Shown: one piece after another, positions 15,030 to 22,686 of the stretch
Layout: each line of letters begins with the position of its first letter
Position numbering within the stretch: the first letter of the stretch is position 1
Assembly (NCBI GenBank): GCA_938017515.1
Contig: CALIJJ010000018.1
Location: 1-43,724, forward strand
Direction: 5' to 3'
Origin: an uncultured Pseudanabaenaceae cyanobacterium
Lineage (GTDB): Bacteria > Cyanobacteriota > Cyanobacteriia > PCC-9006 > JAAUQQ01
DNA length: 43,724 nucleotides
Position numbers and translations under genes: made by a program
Notes under the pieces: generated by a model
Databases searched by the model: none
Told to the model about the DNA's origin: nothing
What the model saw: only the letters and a program-made list of their open reading frames with translations

Positions 15030-16946
15030 TTAGTCGCCCCAAACTCCACCGGACTGATCCACTTCGGCGGTCACGGGATTGCCTTCTAGGTCTAGAGCCA
15101 CCGGATTCCCTTCAGGGTCGAAGGCAACGGGCTGGCTGGGCTGGATGCCGAGGGTACTGACGAGGGATTGGGTGATTTCCTTGACGACAGGTGCGGCGAC
15201 GGTTGAGCCATAGGCATTTTCGCCTCGGGGTTCATCCACCACCGCAATAACGACATAGCGGGGATCGTTGACAGGCAGAATGCCAACAAAACTGGTGATC
15301 CGTGCGCCAGCGACATAAATTCCGTTCTCGGCTTTCTGGGCGGTGCCGGTTTTACCCCCAATGCGGTAGCCCGGAATGGCTGCGGTTCTTCCAGAACCTT
15401 GGGTGACGACCGTTTCCATCATCTCAACGACGGTTTGGGCGGTCTCCTCGGAGAAGACGCGGCGGGGCTCTGGACGTTCGGGCGTCCATTTGTAATTGCC
15501 GTTACTATCCACCAGACCCTTCACCACATGGGGGGAGACAATTTTTCCGCCGTTGGCGAGGGATGCGTGGAGTTGGGCGAGTTGGAGGGGCGTGAGAGAA
15601 AGACCCTGGCCAAAGGATGCCGTGGCGGGTTCGATGGGAGAGGTCTTAAATTCTTCCAGGGTTTTGAGCTGACTGGCTGGAGCAGAGGGCAAATCTGTGG
15701 TGATGGTTTTGCCGAGACCTAATTTTTCGAGCCAGCCGTGGTAGCTGCTGGGGGCCAGCTTGCGCACAATGCCCACCATGCCGATATTGCTGGAAACCTG
15801 GAGAATATGAGGGATGCTGATGGCACCTCGCCCACCGGTGTAGGAGTAGTCGTGATTTTGAACGATGTGTTCGGAGATGACCAGCTGCCCCGCGTCGTAG
15901 ATGAAATCGCTAGGTTTGAGGGCGCCGGACTCCAGGGCGATCGCCACATTGATGGGTTTAAACGTCGAGCCTGGCTCATACAGGTCGGTCACCGCCCAAT
16001 TGCGGAATAGCTCGACATCCGCGTCGTAGAACCGATTCGGGTCGTAGGTCGGAGACACCACCAACGACAGGAGTGATCCATCCTTGGCATCCATCACCAT
16101 CGCCGTACCACGCTGGGCCCCAAAGTTGGCCAACTGGCGATCGAGGGCCACCCTTGTCGCGCGCTGGATACGCCGGTCAAGGGTGAGTTCTAGCTTGAGG
16201 TCATCCTGGTGAAGGAATCCAGCCGGTAAGTCCGTGGGAATGATGCCTCCGTCGCCCATGCGGCGAACGCGGGTTTCTTGACCGGGTCTGGCCAGTTGGT
16301 CCTCTTGGCTCAGTTCCAGTCCCGCTTGGCCCTGACCCTCCCCATTCACATAACCCACGATGGCGCCGAACAGGTCGTTTTGCGGATAGAAGCGCTGGGG
16401 ATGTTCAATCAGGTCGATGCCATCCAAATAAAGCTTGCGCACACGACGAGCTGTATTTTCTGAAATGCCATCGATAATCTCGACACCTGTATCAGCGCTG
16501 CGCAGCTTCTTGAGGATCTCTGCTTCCGGTTGATTCAGTGCCTCTGCCAGCAGGACAGAAACTTCATCCAGAGGCTTACCCACCATGGAAGGGTGAACAT
16601 AGAGAATATAGGCCGACTCATCGACGGCGAGGACAGCCCCAGCACTATCAACGACTGGACGTCGGGGCACAAAGGACGGCAGATCCAGAGTCTGTTGAGA
16701 GTTGGCGATGGTTGCGAGCTCTTTGCCTTCTAAGAGTTGGAGCTTAATTAGGCGAAGACCCAATCCCGTCAGACCGGTGAGCAACACCGCGCAGGCCAAT
16801 ATCAAGCGAACTTGTCGGGTGTCTAAGAGTGCCGACCAACGGCGACGCCGGGATTGTTGCGACTTGGCAGGGGACTGTTGGGAACGACGTGCAGGCTGAG
16901 GAGGACGGCGTCGCTGGGAGACTGTTGGGGGCAGCGGTCGAGCCAT
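15030..16946 (-). CDS. Class B penicillin-binding protein (FtsI/PBP2 type)
   Basis: 638 residues. A basic, Pro/Arg/Gln-rich cytoplasmic head (about 1-45) precedes one transmembrane helix (about 46-66, 'LILACAVLLTGLTGLGLRLI'), a PBP dimerisation domain and the transpeptidase domain. Catalytic motifs: Ser327-Thr-Phe-Lys330 in 'EPGSTFKPINVA', Ser385-Ser-Asn387, and Lys532-Thr-Gly in 'GGKTGTAQK'. It crosslinks septal peptidoglycan. The C-terminus holds an eight-residue tandem duplication (VAFDPEGNP then VALDLEGNP). The FtsL-like gene lies 244 bp upstream on the same strand, as expected for a division pair, so FtsI is more likely than the elongation PBP2. The ATG at 16946 is chosen for the basic head; an ATG at 16985 adds 13 hydrophobic residues. 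Neither has a clear ribosome binding site. Confidence 0.92.
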   Translation of the reverse strand: MARPLPPTVSQRRRPPQPARRSQQSPAKSQQSRRRRWSALLDTRQVRLILACAVLLTGLTGLGLRLIKLQLLEGKELATIANSQQTLDLPSFVPRRPVVDSAGAVLAVDESAYILYVHPSMVGKPLDEVSVLLAEALNQPEAEILKKLRSADTGVEIIDGISENTARRVRKLYLDGIDLIEHPQRFYPQNDLFGAIVGYVNGEGQGQAGLELSQEDQLARPGQETRVRRMGDGGIIPTDLPAGFLHQDDLKLELTLDRRIQRATRVALDRQLANFGAQRGTAMVMDAKDGSLLSLVVSPTYDPNRFYDADVELFRNWAVTDLYEPGSTFKPINVAIALESGALKPSDFIYDAGQLVISEHIVQNHDYSYTGGRGAISIPHILQVSSNIGMVGIVRKLAPSSYHGWLEKLGLGKTITTDLPSAPASQLKTLEEFKTSPIEPATASFGQGLSLTPLQLAQLHASLANGGKIVSPHVVKGLVDSNGNYKWTPERPEPRRVFSEETAQTVVEMMETVVTQGSGRTAAIPGYRIGGKTGTAQKAENGIYVAGARITSFVGILPVNDPRYVVIAVVDEPRGENAYGSTVAAPVVKEITQSLVSTLGIQPSQPVAFDPEGNPVALDLEGNPVTAEVDQSGGVWGD

Positions 16947-17153
16947 GTTAACAATAAAATTATTGAGTAGGACGTCCAGGAGCATCGGCCAAAACGGTCA
17001 TCCGCAATTGGAGGAAAACGCTTGGCTGAGCAAGGCGCTGAGCTTACACCGGAGCAGAAAACTAACGTAGAAAAGTAGAGGAGGCAACAATGGGGAAATC
17101 GGAGGATGACATTGTTGTTGAAATAGCCCTCAAAGGAGAAGGAGCATGGCCGC

Positions 17154-17183
17154 CTTCTTCCTGAAACGCTTCTTCCTAAAACG
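17154..17183. repeat. 15-bp tandem duplication 3' of the FtsL-like gene
   Basis: CTTCTTCCTGAAACG (17154-17168) is followed by CTTCTTCCTAAAACG (17169-17183), ending 7 bp from the stop of the FtsL-like gene. A separate perfect 8-bp inverted repeat CAACAATG/CATTGTTG (about 17084-17117) lies in the same spacer before the PBP gene. Confidence 0.75.
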
Positions 17184-17190
17184 GATGATA

Positions 17191-17712
17191 TTAATATCCC
17201 AAAGGCGCGTCGATGGCGGCGGGCACCTCAGGAGGAGGGACGGGACGGCTAGGACGCAGTTCAGCGGGTTCAAGGTAGAGCATGTGCCCTGGGGTTGGCT
17301 CAATCAGGCCGGAGTTGGCTAACTCTGCTTGCTGGGCCAGATGCTCTTTCAAAACCTCGTTGGCCCGGGTGAGTTGGGGCTCGTTGCGACGCAGGTGGCT
17401 TAAGTGGGCGTAGGCCTGACTCCAGGAGCGCTGGGAATGGACGGTCCAGCTGTAGGCGAGCAATGTCAGTCCACCCATGACCAGGACCGCCATGGAGGAA
17501 CCCCGCTGGAGCACAATCAGCTGACGTAACCATAGGGGCAATGTGGTGTCCCGAGGCTTGAGCGATCGCACTGAATTGCCTAGATCCTGAGCCGCGCCTG
17601 TGCGGAATTGGACGGTACGAACCTGGTCCCCAAAGGCACGCGACATGGACGCTGCCGAGCGGCGGGCAACCGGGGAATCGTTGTAGTCAATTGTTGCGGG
17701 TCTTGCGGCCAT
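17191..17712 (-). CDS. FtsL-like division protein
   Basis: 173 residues. A polar, basic cytoplasmic region (about 1-80) precedes a single transmembrane helix (about 86-108, 'GSSMAVLVMGGLTLLAYSWTV'). A helical, probably coiled-coil stretch (about 110-145, 'AYAHLSHLRRNEPQLTRANE') and a Pro-rich tail follow. This layout, and the position directly upstream of the class B PBP on the same strand, fit FtsL, which scaffolds septal PBPs; sequence similarity alone is weak, as is usual for FtsL. The ATG at 17712 has AGAGGAAAC directly before it and is preferred over an in-frame ATG at 17751. Confidence 0.65.
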   Translation of the reverse strand: MAARPATIDYNDSPVARRSAASMSRAFGDQVRTVQFRTGAAQDLGNSVRSLKPRDTTLPLWLRQLIVLQRGSSMAVLVMGGLTLLAYSWTVHSQRSWSQAYAHLSHLRRNEPQLTRANEVLKEHLAQQAELANSGLIEPTPGHMLYLEPAELRPSRPVPPPEVPAAIDAPLGY

Positions 17713-18121
17713 GTTTCCTCTGGTGCTCCTGTGTCCCGGAAAGCTACGCACTCATCGACCTGAACAGGCGCGAATCCTTCGTGAAGAATAATTGAGACAC
17801 AGTGTATCCCCTATTTTGCTGGACATCTAGAAAAAAGTCTAAAGACCTAGCAGAATTCTTCGTAATTCGCCACATGGGATGCCCCTCAGCGTTTGTTCCA
17901 CATTGATACCGTTTGAGGCTGGGACAATGCTGTTAAGGGTTTCCATGCTGTTGTTAGCAGTCATCGTGAGCGATTTCCCCGCGAGCGGAGAATTGCTTTA
18001 GATGCGTTATATCCAAGAATTGTCCCCGGAGACCTAAGGGGAAGCACGGAATCTTTGCGCGCTAAAAGCAAGACGGTGATTTGAGTTCTGTAGTTCTGTC
18101 CTGGAGGGGGTCTTGGGGGGC
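17713..18121. other. Intergenic region, no gene seen
   Basis: About 410 bp between the FtsL-like gene and the end of the CPBP protease gene. It contains small hairpin-forming sequences (GAATT/AATTC near 17853, CTAG-bounded near 17826-17850). I see no convincing promoter pair and no RNA gene. A 240-codon minus-strand frame entering it from 18683 overlaps the CPBP gene and looks like a shadow. Confidence 0.4.
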
Positions 18122-19693
18122 TTAGCTGCGTAGGGCACTGCCCAGCAGCAGCAGACTGACCAGGGTGCCGCTGTTCCAGAGGCCATGGAGCAGCATTGAG
18201 GCCAGGAGATTGCGCGATCGCCCATAGACAAACCCCAACACCGATCCCAGAGTCATCAACGGCAAAATCTCCGAAAGACTGAGGTGAGCTGCGGCAAAAA
18301 TAAAGGCGCTGAGTAACACCGCGCCCCAGCCCGGCATGAAGCGGGTGAGGGAGGCCATCAGGAAGCCCCGGAAGAAGATTTCTTCGAAGATGGGGGCGGC
18401 GATCGCCGCTGTCACGAAGAAGAAAATCAGCGCCACATTGTCCTGGTTCTCCAGCGCTAGGGTCAGCAGCGGATTGCTGCCACCCTGGCCATCCCAAATC
18501 TGTTGATTCAGCAGTGAGACCAGCAGCACCAGCGGATAGGCGGCAAAATATCCCCCCAACCCCCAGAGGAACCAGCGACCCGTGAGGTTGAACCGGAACC
18601 AGTCCTTGGGGAGTGGCCCAAAGGAGCGCAGACAGAGATAGAGGAAACCCAATACCCCGGCTGCCATCAGGTTGTAGATACAAAAAACGCCGATGGCTTG
18701 ACTGCGGATCGGACTCGCGATGGTTTCAAGCGCGGCATTGACCACCGCAAACACAATCCCGCCTAGACCGGCACTGATGACGATTTGCCCAATGAAGAAA
18801 AAGCCACCCAGGAGGCCGATCGCAAGCCAGCTTGCATCCCAGGGCACCTCCCAGCGTTCCACGGTCAGCGGGTTGGACTGCCCCTGTCGGCGGCGTCGCC
18901 AGGTCTGAATCAGCAGGGTCAAAATAATGCCGGACCCTGCAATCGCACTAAAAATGGGCAGCAACACCACAAAGGCCAGCTTGCCCAAGGTCGCTTCGGC
19001 TCGTTCCTGGCGAACCTGGGCCAATTCATCCAGTCCTGCTTGCCGCTGTTCAAGCGTATAGAGCCGTTCTAGGGATTCATCGCGAAACCAGCCCCGCAAA
19101 TTGCGTTTGAGGATGAGTTCAGCGTCGGGTAAGAGTCTTGCTGGGTCACTCCAGTTGCCAGATAAGACGGCGGCGGTAGCGGCAGCGTTGCTGTCTGGAT
19201 TGTCTGTCTGGATGCTTTGCCAAATGGTTTGAGCGTTAGGGGCATTCCCCTCAATCGCATTCAAGATGCCTGCTTCGAGTTGGAGTTCCTGTAGGAGCTG
19301 GCGCTGCTTTTGCTGTTGCCCGATGAGGGTTGCCTGGGCCGGATTCGTCGGGTTGGCGGTGTTCGTGCGGGTGTCTAGGGTCTGGAGTTGGGAGGCGATG
19401 CTGTCCAGGCTTGCTTCGGTGCTCTGGAGCAGTGGCTCATACTGCTTCAGGGCAGCGGCGTAGGGATCTTTCCCCAGCAGCTGTTGGGCCAGAAAATCGG
19501 ATTCTTGGCCCGGCACTTCGAATTCTGAGGCTTGAAGGGTCAGGTAGGTCTGGGCGATCGCCAATCGGTCTTGCACCTGGGGCTGATTAAAACTCTGCAC
19601 CAGGCTGGCCACCACAAACACCCCCACCACAAGGGAGAGTAAAAACAGCAGCGGTCGCTTGAAGGCAAGTTTTGGAGGCATCTTCGAGGGCAT
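18122..19693 (-). CDS. CPBP family intramembrane metalloprotease (CAAX protease-like)
   Basis: About 523 residues, longer than typical CPBP proteins. One N-terminal hydrophobic segment (about 11-30) is followed by a large helical Gln/Leu-rich extracytoplasmic region (about 35-230, probable coiled coil). Then come about eight membrane helices. The protease motifs are Glu437-Glu438-IFF-Arg442 ('FEEIFFRGF'), 'FAAAHLSL' with the second-motif His, and 'HGLWN' with the third. CPBP proteins are glutamic-type intramembrane proteases related to Rce1. The long N-terminal domain may act as sensor or substrate-binding part (inference). The start is uncertain: ATG at 19693, 19681 or 19774; I chose 19693. 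It diverges from the histidine phosphatase gene. Confidence 0.85.
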   Translation of the reverse strand: MPSKMPPKLAFKRPLLFLLSLVVGVFVVASLVQSFNQPQVQDRLAIAQTYLTLQASEFEVPGQESDFLAQQLLGKDPYAAALKQYEPLLQSTEASLDSIASQLQTLDTRTNTANPTNPAQATLIGQQQKQRQLLQELQLEAGILNAIEGNAPNAQTIWQSIQTDNPDSNAAATAAVLSGNWSDPARLLPDAELILKRNLRGWFRDESLERLYTLEQRQAGLDELAQVRQERAEATLGKLAFVVLLPIFSAIAGSGIILTLLIQTWRRRRQGQSNPLTVERWEVPWDASWLAIGLLGGFFFIGQIVISAGLGGIVFAVVNAALETIASPIRSQAIGVFCIYNLMAAGVLGFLYLCLRSFGPLPKDWFRFNLTGRWFLWGLGGYFAAYPLVLLVSLLNQQIWDGQGGSNPLLTLALENQDNVALIFFFVTAAIAAPIFEEIFFRGFLMASLTRFMPGWGAVLLSAFIFAAAHLSLSEILPLMTLGSVLGFVYGRSRNLLASMLLHGLWNSGTLVSLLLLGSALRS

Positions 19694-19897
19694 AAAAACG
19701 GTTCTAAGGAGAGAAATGGCTCGGGACCGATGCGGGGGGAGGTACCCCTCAGGCGGTAAAATCCGGTTTGACAATTCTTTAGATTCTCCCCCATCCCCGA
19801 ACGCTGTGGTTGATGGTCACGGTCCATGCCGATGATTGTTTCGACGCGTGACGATGGATGGGGCTGAACCCAAGCTCGATGAATTGAGGATGATCCC

Positions 19898-21256
19898 CTG
19901 ACCACGCGCATTATCTTGGTCCGCCACGGCCAGAGCACCTACAACGCCCAGAACCGAATTCAGGGCCGTATTGATGAATCTGTACTCACTGATAAAGGTA
20001 TCGCTGCGGCGAAACAGGTGGGTCAGGCGCTCCAAAGTTTGAAGTTTGATGCGATTTACAGCAGTCCGCTCCAGCGTGCCCATCAAACGGCGGCGTTAGT
20101 GGCTGCGGAAATCACCGCCAATGTCCCTGACACGCCGGCGGTCCAGACGTCCGATAAATTGCTGGAAATTGACTTGCCGCTTTGGTCGGGCATGGCGCGG
20201 GATGACGTCATGCAGAATGATGCCGAAAACTACCGCATCTGGCGCGAGCGACCCCATGACTTTTTCATGGATCTCCCCGCCGATAAAACAGCCGATGGCA
20301 AGCCTCGCAGGCATTTTCCGGTCGTGGCTTTGTTTGAACAGGCCAAGGCCTTTTGGCAGGACTGTCTGGCGCAACATCGGGATGGCACGGTGCTGATCGT
20401 GGGCCACAACGGCATTTTGCGATCGCTGCTTTGCACCGCCGTGGGCATGGGACCGGAGCAATACCAGGTCATCCGCCAATCCAATTGCTCCATCAACATC
20501 CTCAATTTCAAGGGCGGTTTGGATGACACTGTCCAAATGGAATCGCTCAACCTCACGGAGCATGTGGGCCAGCCCCTGCCCGATCGCCGCTCAACGGCGG
20601 GCTGCCGCCTATTGTTGGTGCGCCACGGCGAAACCGAATGGAACCGCATGTCCCGTTTCCAGGGCCAAATTGATATTCCCCTCAACGATAATGGCAAGGC
20701 CCAAGGTGCAAAGGCCGCAGGTTTCCTCAAGGACGTAAGCATCGACTTTGCGGTTACCAGTCCCCTGTCTCGACCGAAGGAAACGGCCCAGCTTATCCTG
20801 CAACACCACCCCGATGTGGCCCTGGGCGAAGAGCCAGAACTGAAGGAAATTGGCCACGGTCTTTGGGAGGGCAAGCTAGAGGCGGAAATCAAGGCGGATT
20901 ATGCTGCTGAGCTAGAGCAGTGGAAGCGTGCCCCCGAAACAGTACAAATGCCGGAAGGAGAAAACCTTCAGGAGGTCTGGGACCGTTCTGTGGTGGCCTG
21001 GGAGAACATCGTTCGCAATGCCCCCGATGGCCAAACCGGTTTGGTGGTTGCCCATGATGCTGTGAATAAGTGCATCCTTTGCCATGTTCTCGGTCTCCAA
21101 CCCAAGGACATTTGGGCGGTGAAGCAGGGCAACGGTGCCGTGACGGTGGTGGATTATCCCCAGGGACTGGATGGAAAACCTGTGGTTCAGGCCCTCAATA
21201 TCACGACCCACTTTGGGGCTGGGGTGCTGGACAACACCGCTGCCGGAGCGCTCTAG
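19898..21256 (+). CDS. Tandem two-domain histidine phosphatase, probable CTG start
   Basis: About 452 residues made of two phosphoglycerate-mutase-like domains: residues about 1-225 with RHGQS (catalytic His10) and 235-440 with RHGET (His243). Each also has a later catalytic His in 'VGHNGILRSLL' and 'VAHDAVNKCIL'. Both domains look active. The family includes phosphoglycerate mutases and broad phosphatases; substrate unknown. No ATG or GTG lies at the right place. Upstream of LVRHG the frame reads CTG ACC ACG CGC ATT ATC TTG, after a TGA at 19880. GAGG lies about 8 nt before the CTG at 19898, and 'TTRIILVRHGQS' matches the usual family start, so CTG is the likely initiator. A TTG at 19916 would cut into the first beta-strand. 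The dihydroorotase-like gene starts 3 bp after the stop, so the two are probably co-translated. Confidence 0.85.
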   Translation: MTTRIILVRHGQSTYNAQNRIQGRIDESVLTDKGIAAAKQVGQALQSLKFDAIYSSPLQRAHQTAALVAAEITANVPDTPAVQTSDKLLEIDLPLWSGMARDDVMQNDAENYRIWRERPHDFFMDLPADKTADGKPRRHFPVVALFEQAKAFWQDCLAQHRDGTVLIVGHNGILRSLLCTAVGMGPEQYQVIRQSNCSINILNFKGGLDDTVQMESLNLTEHVGQPLPDRRSTAGCRLLLVRHGETEWNRMSRFQGQIDIPLNDNGKAQGAKAAGFLKDVSIDFAVTSPLSRPKETAQLILQHHPDVALGEEPELKEIGHGLWEGKLEAEIKADYAAELEQWKRAPETVQMPEGENLQEVWDRSVVAWENIVRNAPDGQTGLVVAHDAVNKCILCHVLGLQPKDIWAVKQGNGAVTVVDYPQGLDGKPVVQALNITTHFGAGVLDNTAAGAL

Positions 21257-21259
21257 ATA

Positions 21260-22516
21260 ATGGCAGAACTGCTGCAACAGGTTCGGGTGCTCAATCCCCA
21301 GGCGGGTACGGATAGTCTGGCCGATGTCTTGATTGAGGGGGATGTGCTCAAGGCGATCGCCCCCCACATCGATCCCCCCGCTGATGCCGACGTCATCCAG
21401 GCCAAGGGTCTGGTCCTCGGCCCAGGCTTGGTTGATCTCTACAGCCAATCCGGAGAGCCAGGATTTGAGGAGCGGGAAACCCTTGATTCCCTGACCCGAG
21501 CAGCCCTGGCTGGCGGCTTCACACGATTGTCCCTGTTGCCCAACCTGGTGCCCGTCATCGACCATCCCGCAGCCCTCATGGCACTGCGGGACCGAGCTCG
21601 TTCTGTGCCGCTCAACTGCTGGGGCGCCTTGACCCTGGGCACCCATGGGAAGCAAATGAGCGAGCTGATGGAGCTGGCTGAGGCGGGGATTGTGGGTTTT
21701 GCCGATGGTCAGCCGACAGAAAACTTGGTGCTGGTCAGACGATTGCTGGAATATTTACGCCCCTTAGGGCTACCCGTGATGCTGTGGCCCTGCGATCGCC
21801 AGTTGGCGAGTGATGGTGTCGCCCGTGAAGGCAGCATCTCGCTCAATTTGGGACTACCCGGTATTCCCGATATGGCCGAAACAGCCATGCTCTCGGCATT
21901 GATCGAATGTGTGCGGGAGATTGGCACCCCCGTTCACCTGATGCGCATTTCCACCGCCCGCAGTGTAGAGCTGATTCGTCGAGCCAAGGCTGAAGGGGTG
22001 CCGATTACGGCGAGCACCTCCTGGCTACATTTGCTGTTTGATTGCAGTGACTTGGCGGGGTATGACCCCAATCTGCGTTTGGATCCGCCCCTGGGTAATC
22101 CGGGCGATCGCGAAGCCTTGGTGGAAGCCGTGCGGACGGGGGAGGTGGATGCGATCGCCATTGATCACAGCCCCTTTACCTATGAAGAAAAAACGGTCGC
22201 CTTTGGCGTGGCACCGCCAGGAGCCATCGGCCTAGAGCTAGCCCTGCCAATGTTATGGCAGCAGCTAGTCGCCAGCGGTCAATGGACTGCCCTAGAGCTG
22301 TGGCTGCGTTTGAGCACGGCCCCGGCCCGTTGCCTTCGCCAGCCTCCCCCAGCGATGAACGTCGATGCTCCCCTGGAAATGACATTGTTTGATCCACAAC
22401 TGCGTTGGATGGTGACAGGAGAGCGCTTGTGTTCCCAAGCCTCCAATACGTCTTGGCTGGGCCAAGAGATTTGTGGCAAAGTTCTCAGAACCTATGTCAA
22501 TCGAGTGGCACCATAA
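21260..22516 (+). CDS. Dihydroorotase-like amidohydrolase lacking the HxH metal motif
   Basis: 418 residues with the dihydroorotase/amidohydrolase layout: composite N-terminal beta-sandwich ('VLIEGDVLKAIAPHI'), 'GLVLGPGLVDLYSQSGEPG', 'GGFTRLSLLPNLVPVID', 'PVHLMRIST', 'AIDHSPFTYEEK' and a C-terminal sandwich. Active dihydroorotases have DLHVHLREPG at the first site. Here it reads DLYSQSGEPG, so the two zinc-binding His (positions 61 and 63) are Tyr and Gln, and the substrate Arg (65) is Gly. The late Asp-His is kept. This resembles the non-catalytic PyrC' subunits known from Pseudomonas, which scaffold aspartate transcarbamoylase. Catalysis of the standard reaction is unlikely (inference). It follows the histidine phosphatase after 3 bp. 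Confidence 0.85.
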   Translation: MAELLQQVRVLNPQAGTDSLADVLIEGDVLKAIAPHIDPPADADVIQAKGLVLGPGLVDLYSQSGEPGFEERETLDSLTRAALAGGFTRLSLLPNLVPVIDHPAALMALRDRARSVPLNCWGALTLGTHGKQMSELMELAEAGIVGFADGQPTENLVLVRRLLEYLRPLGLPVMLWPCDRQLASDGVAREGSISLNLGLPGIPDMAETAMLSALIECVREIGTPVHLMRISTARSVELIRRAKAEGVPITASTSWLHLLFDCSDLAGYDPNLRLDPPLGNPGDREALVEAVRTGEVDAIAIDHSPFTYEEKTVAFGVAPPGAIGLELALPMLWQQLVASGQWTALELWLRLSTAPARCLRQPPPAMNVDAPLEMTLFDPQLRWMVTGERLCSQASNTSWLGQEICGKVLRTYVNRVAP

Positions 22517-22534
22517 ACGGACCTAAATTGTTCT

Positions 22535-22581
22535 GAAATTTATTCCCCCAATGAATTGACGGGAATTTATTTCCTTTTTTT
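22535..22581 (+). terminator. Candidate intrinsic terminator after the dihydroorotase-like gene
   Basis: GAAATTTATTCCC (22535-22547) pairs imperfectly (two central mismatches) with GGGAATTTATTTC (22561-22573), and seven T follow a single C. It lies 19 bp after the stop codon. Confidence 0.5.
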
Positions 22582-22686
22582 GAAGCTTGTATGAACATTA
22601 CGGCTTGGGCCTAATTTTTACCGGGAATAAAAAAAAATGCGGGGATACTAATGGCATAGAGCAAGGTCAATCTATTCCCCCTATTT

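Noticed and set aside
17883..17897. CCCTCAGCGTTTGTT shared exactly with 38431-38445
   Set aside because: One exact 15-mer pair is about what chance predicts in a window of this size, and the flanks do not match well.
17961..18683. Minus-strand frame of 240 codons overlapping the CPBP gene
   Set aside because: It overlaps the membrane protease motifs in another frame, and its own translation is low-complexity Gly/Pro/Arg without features.
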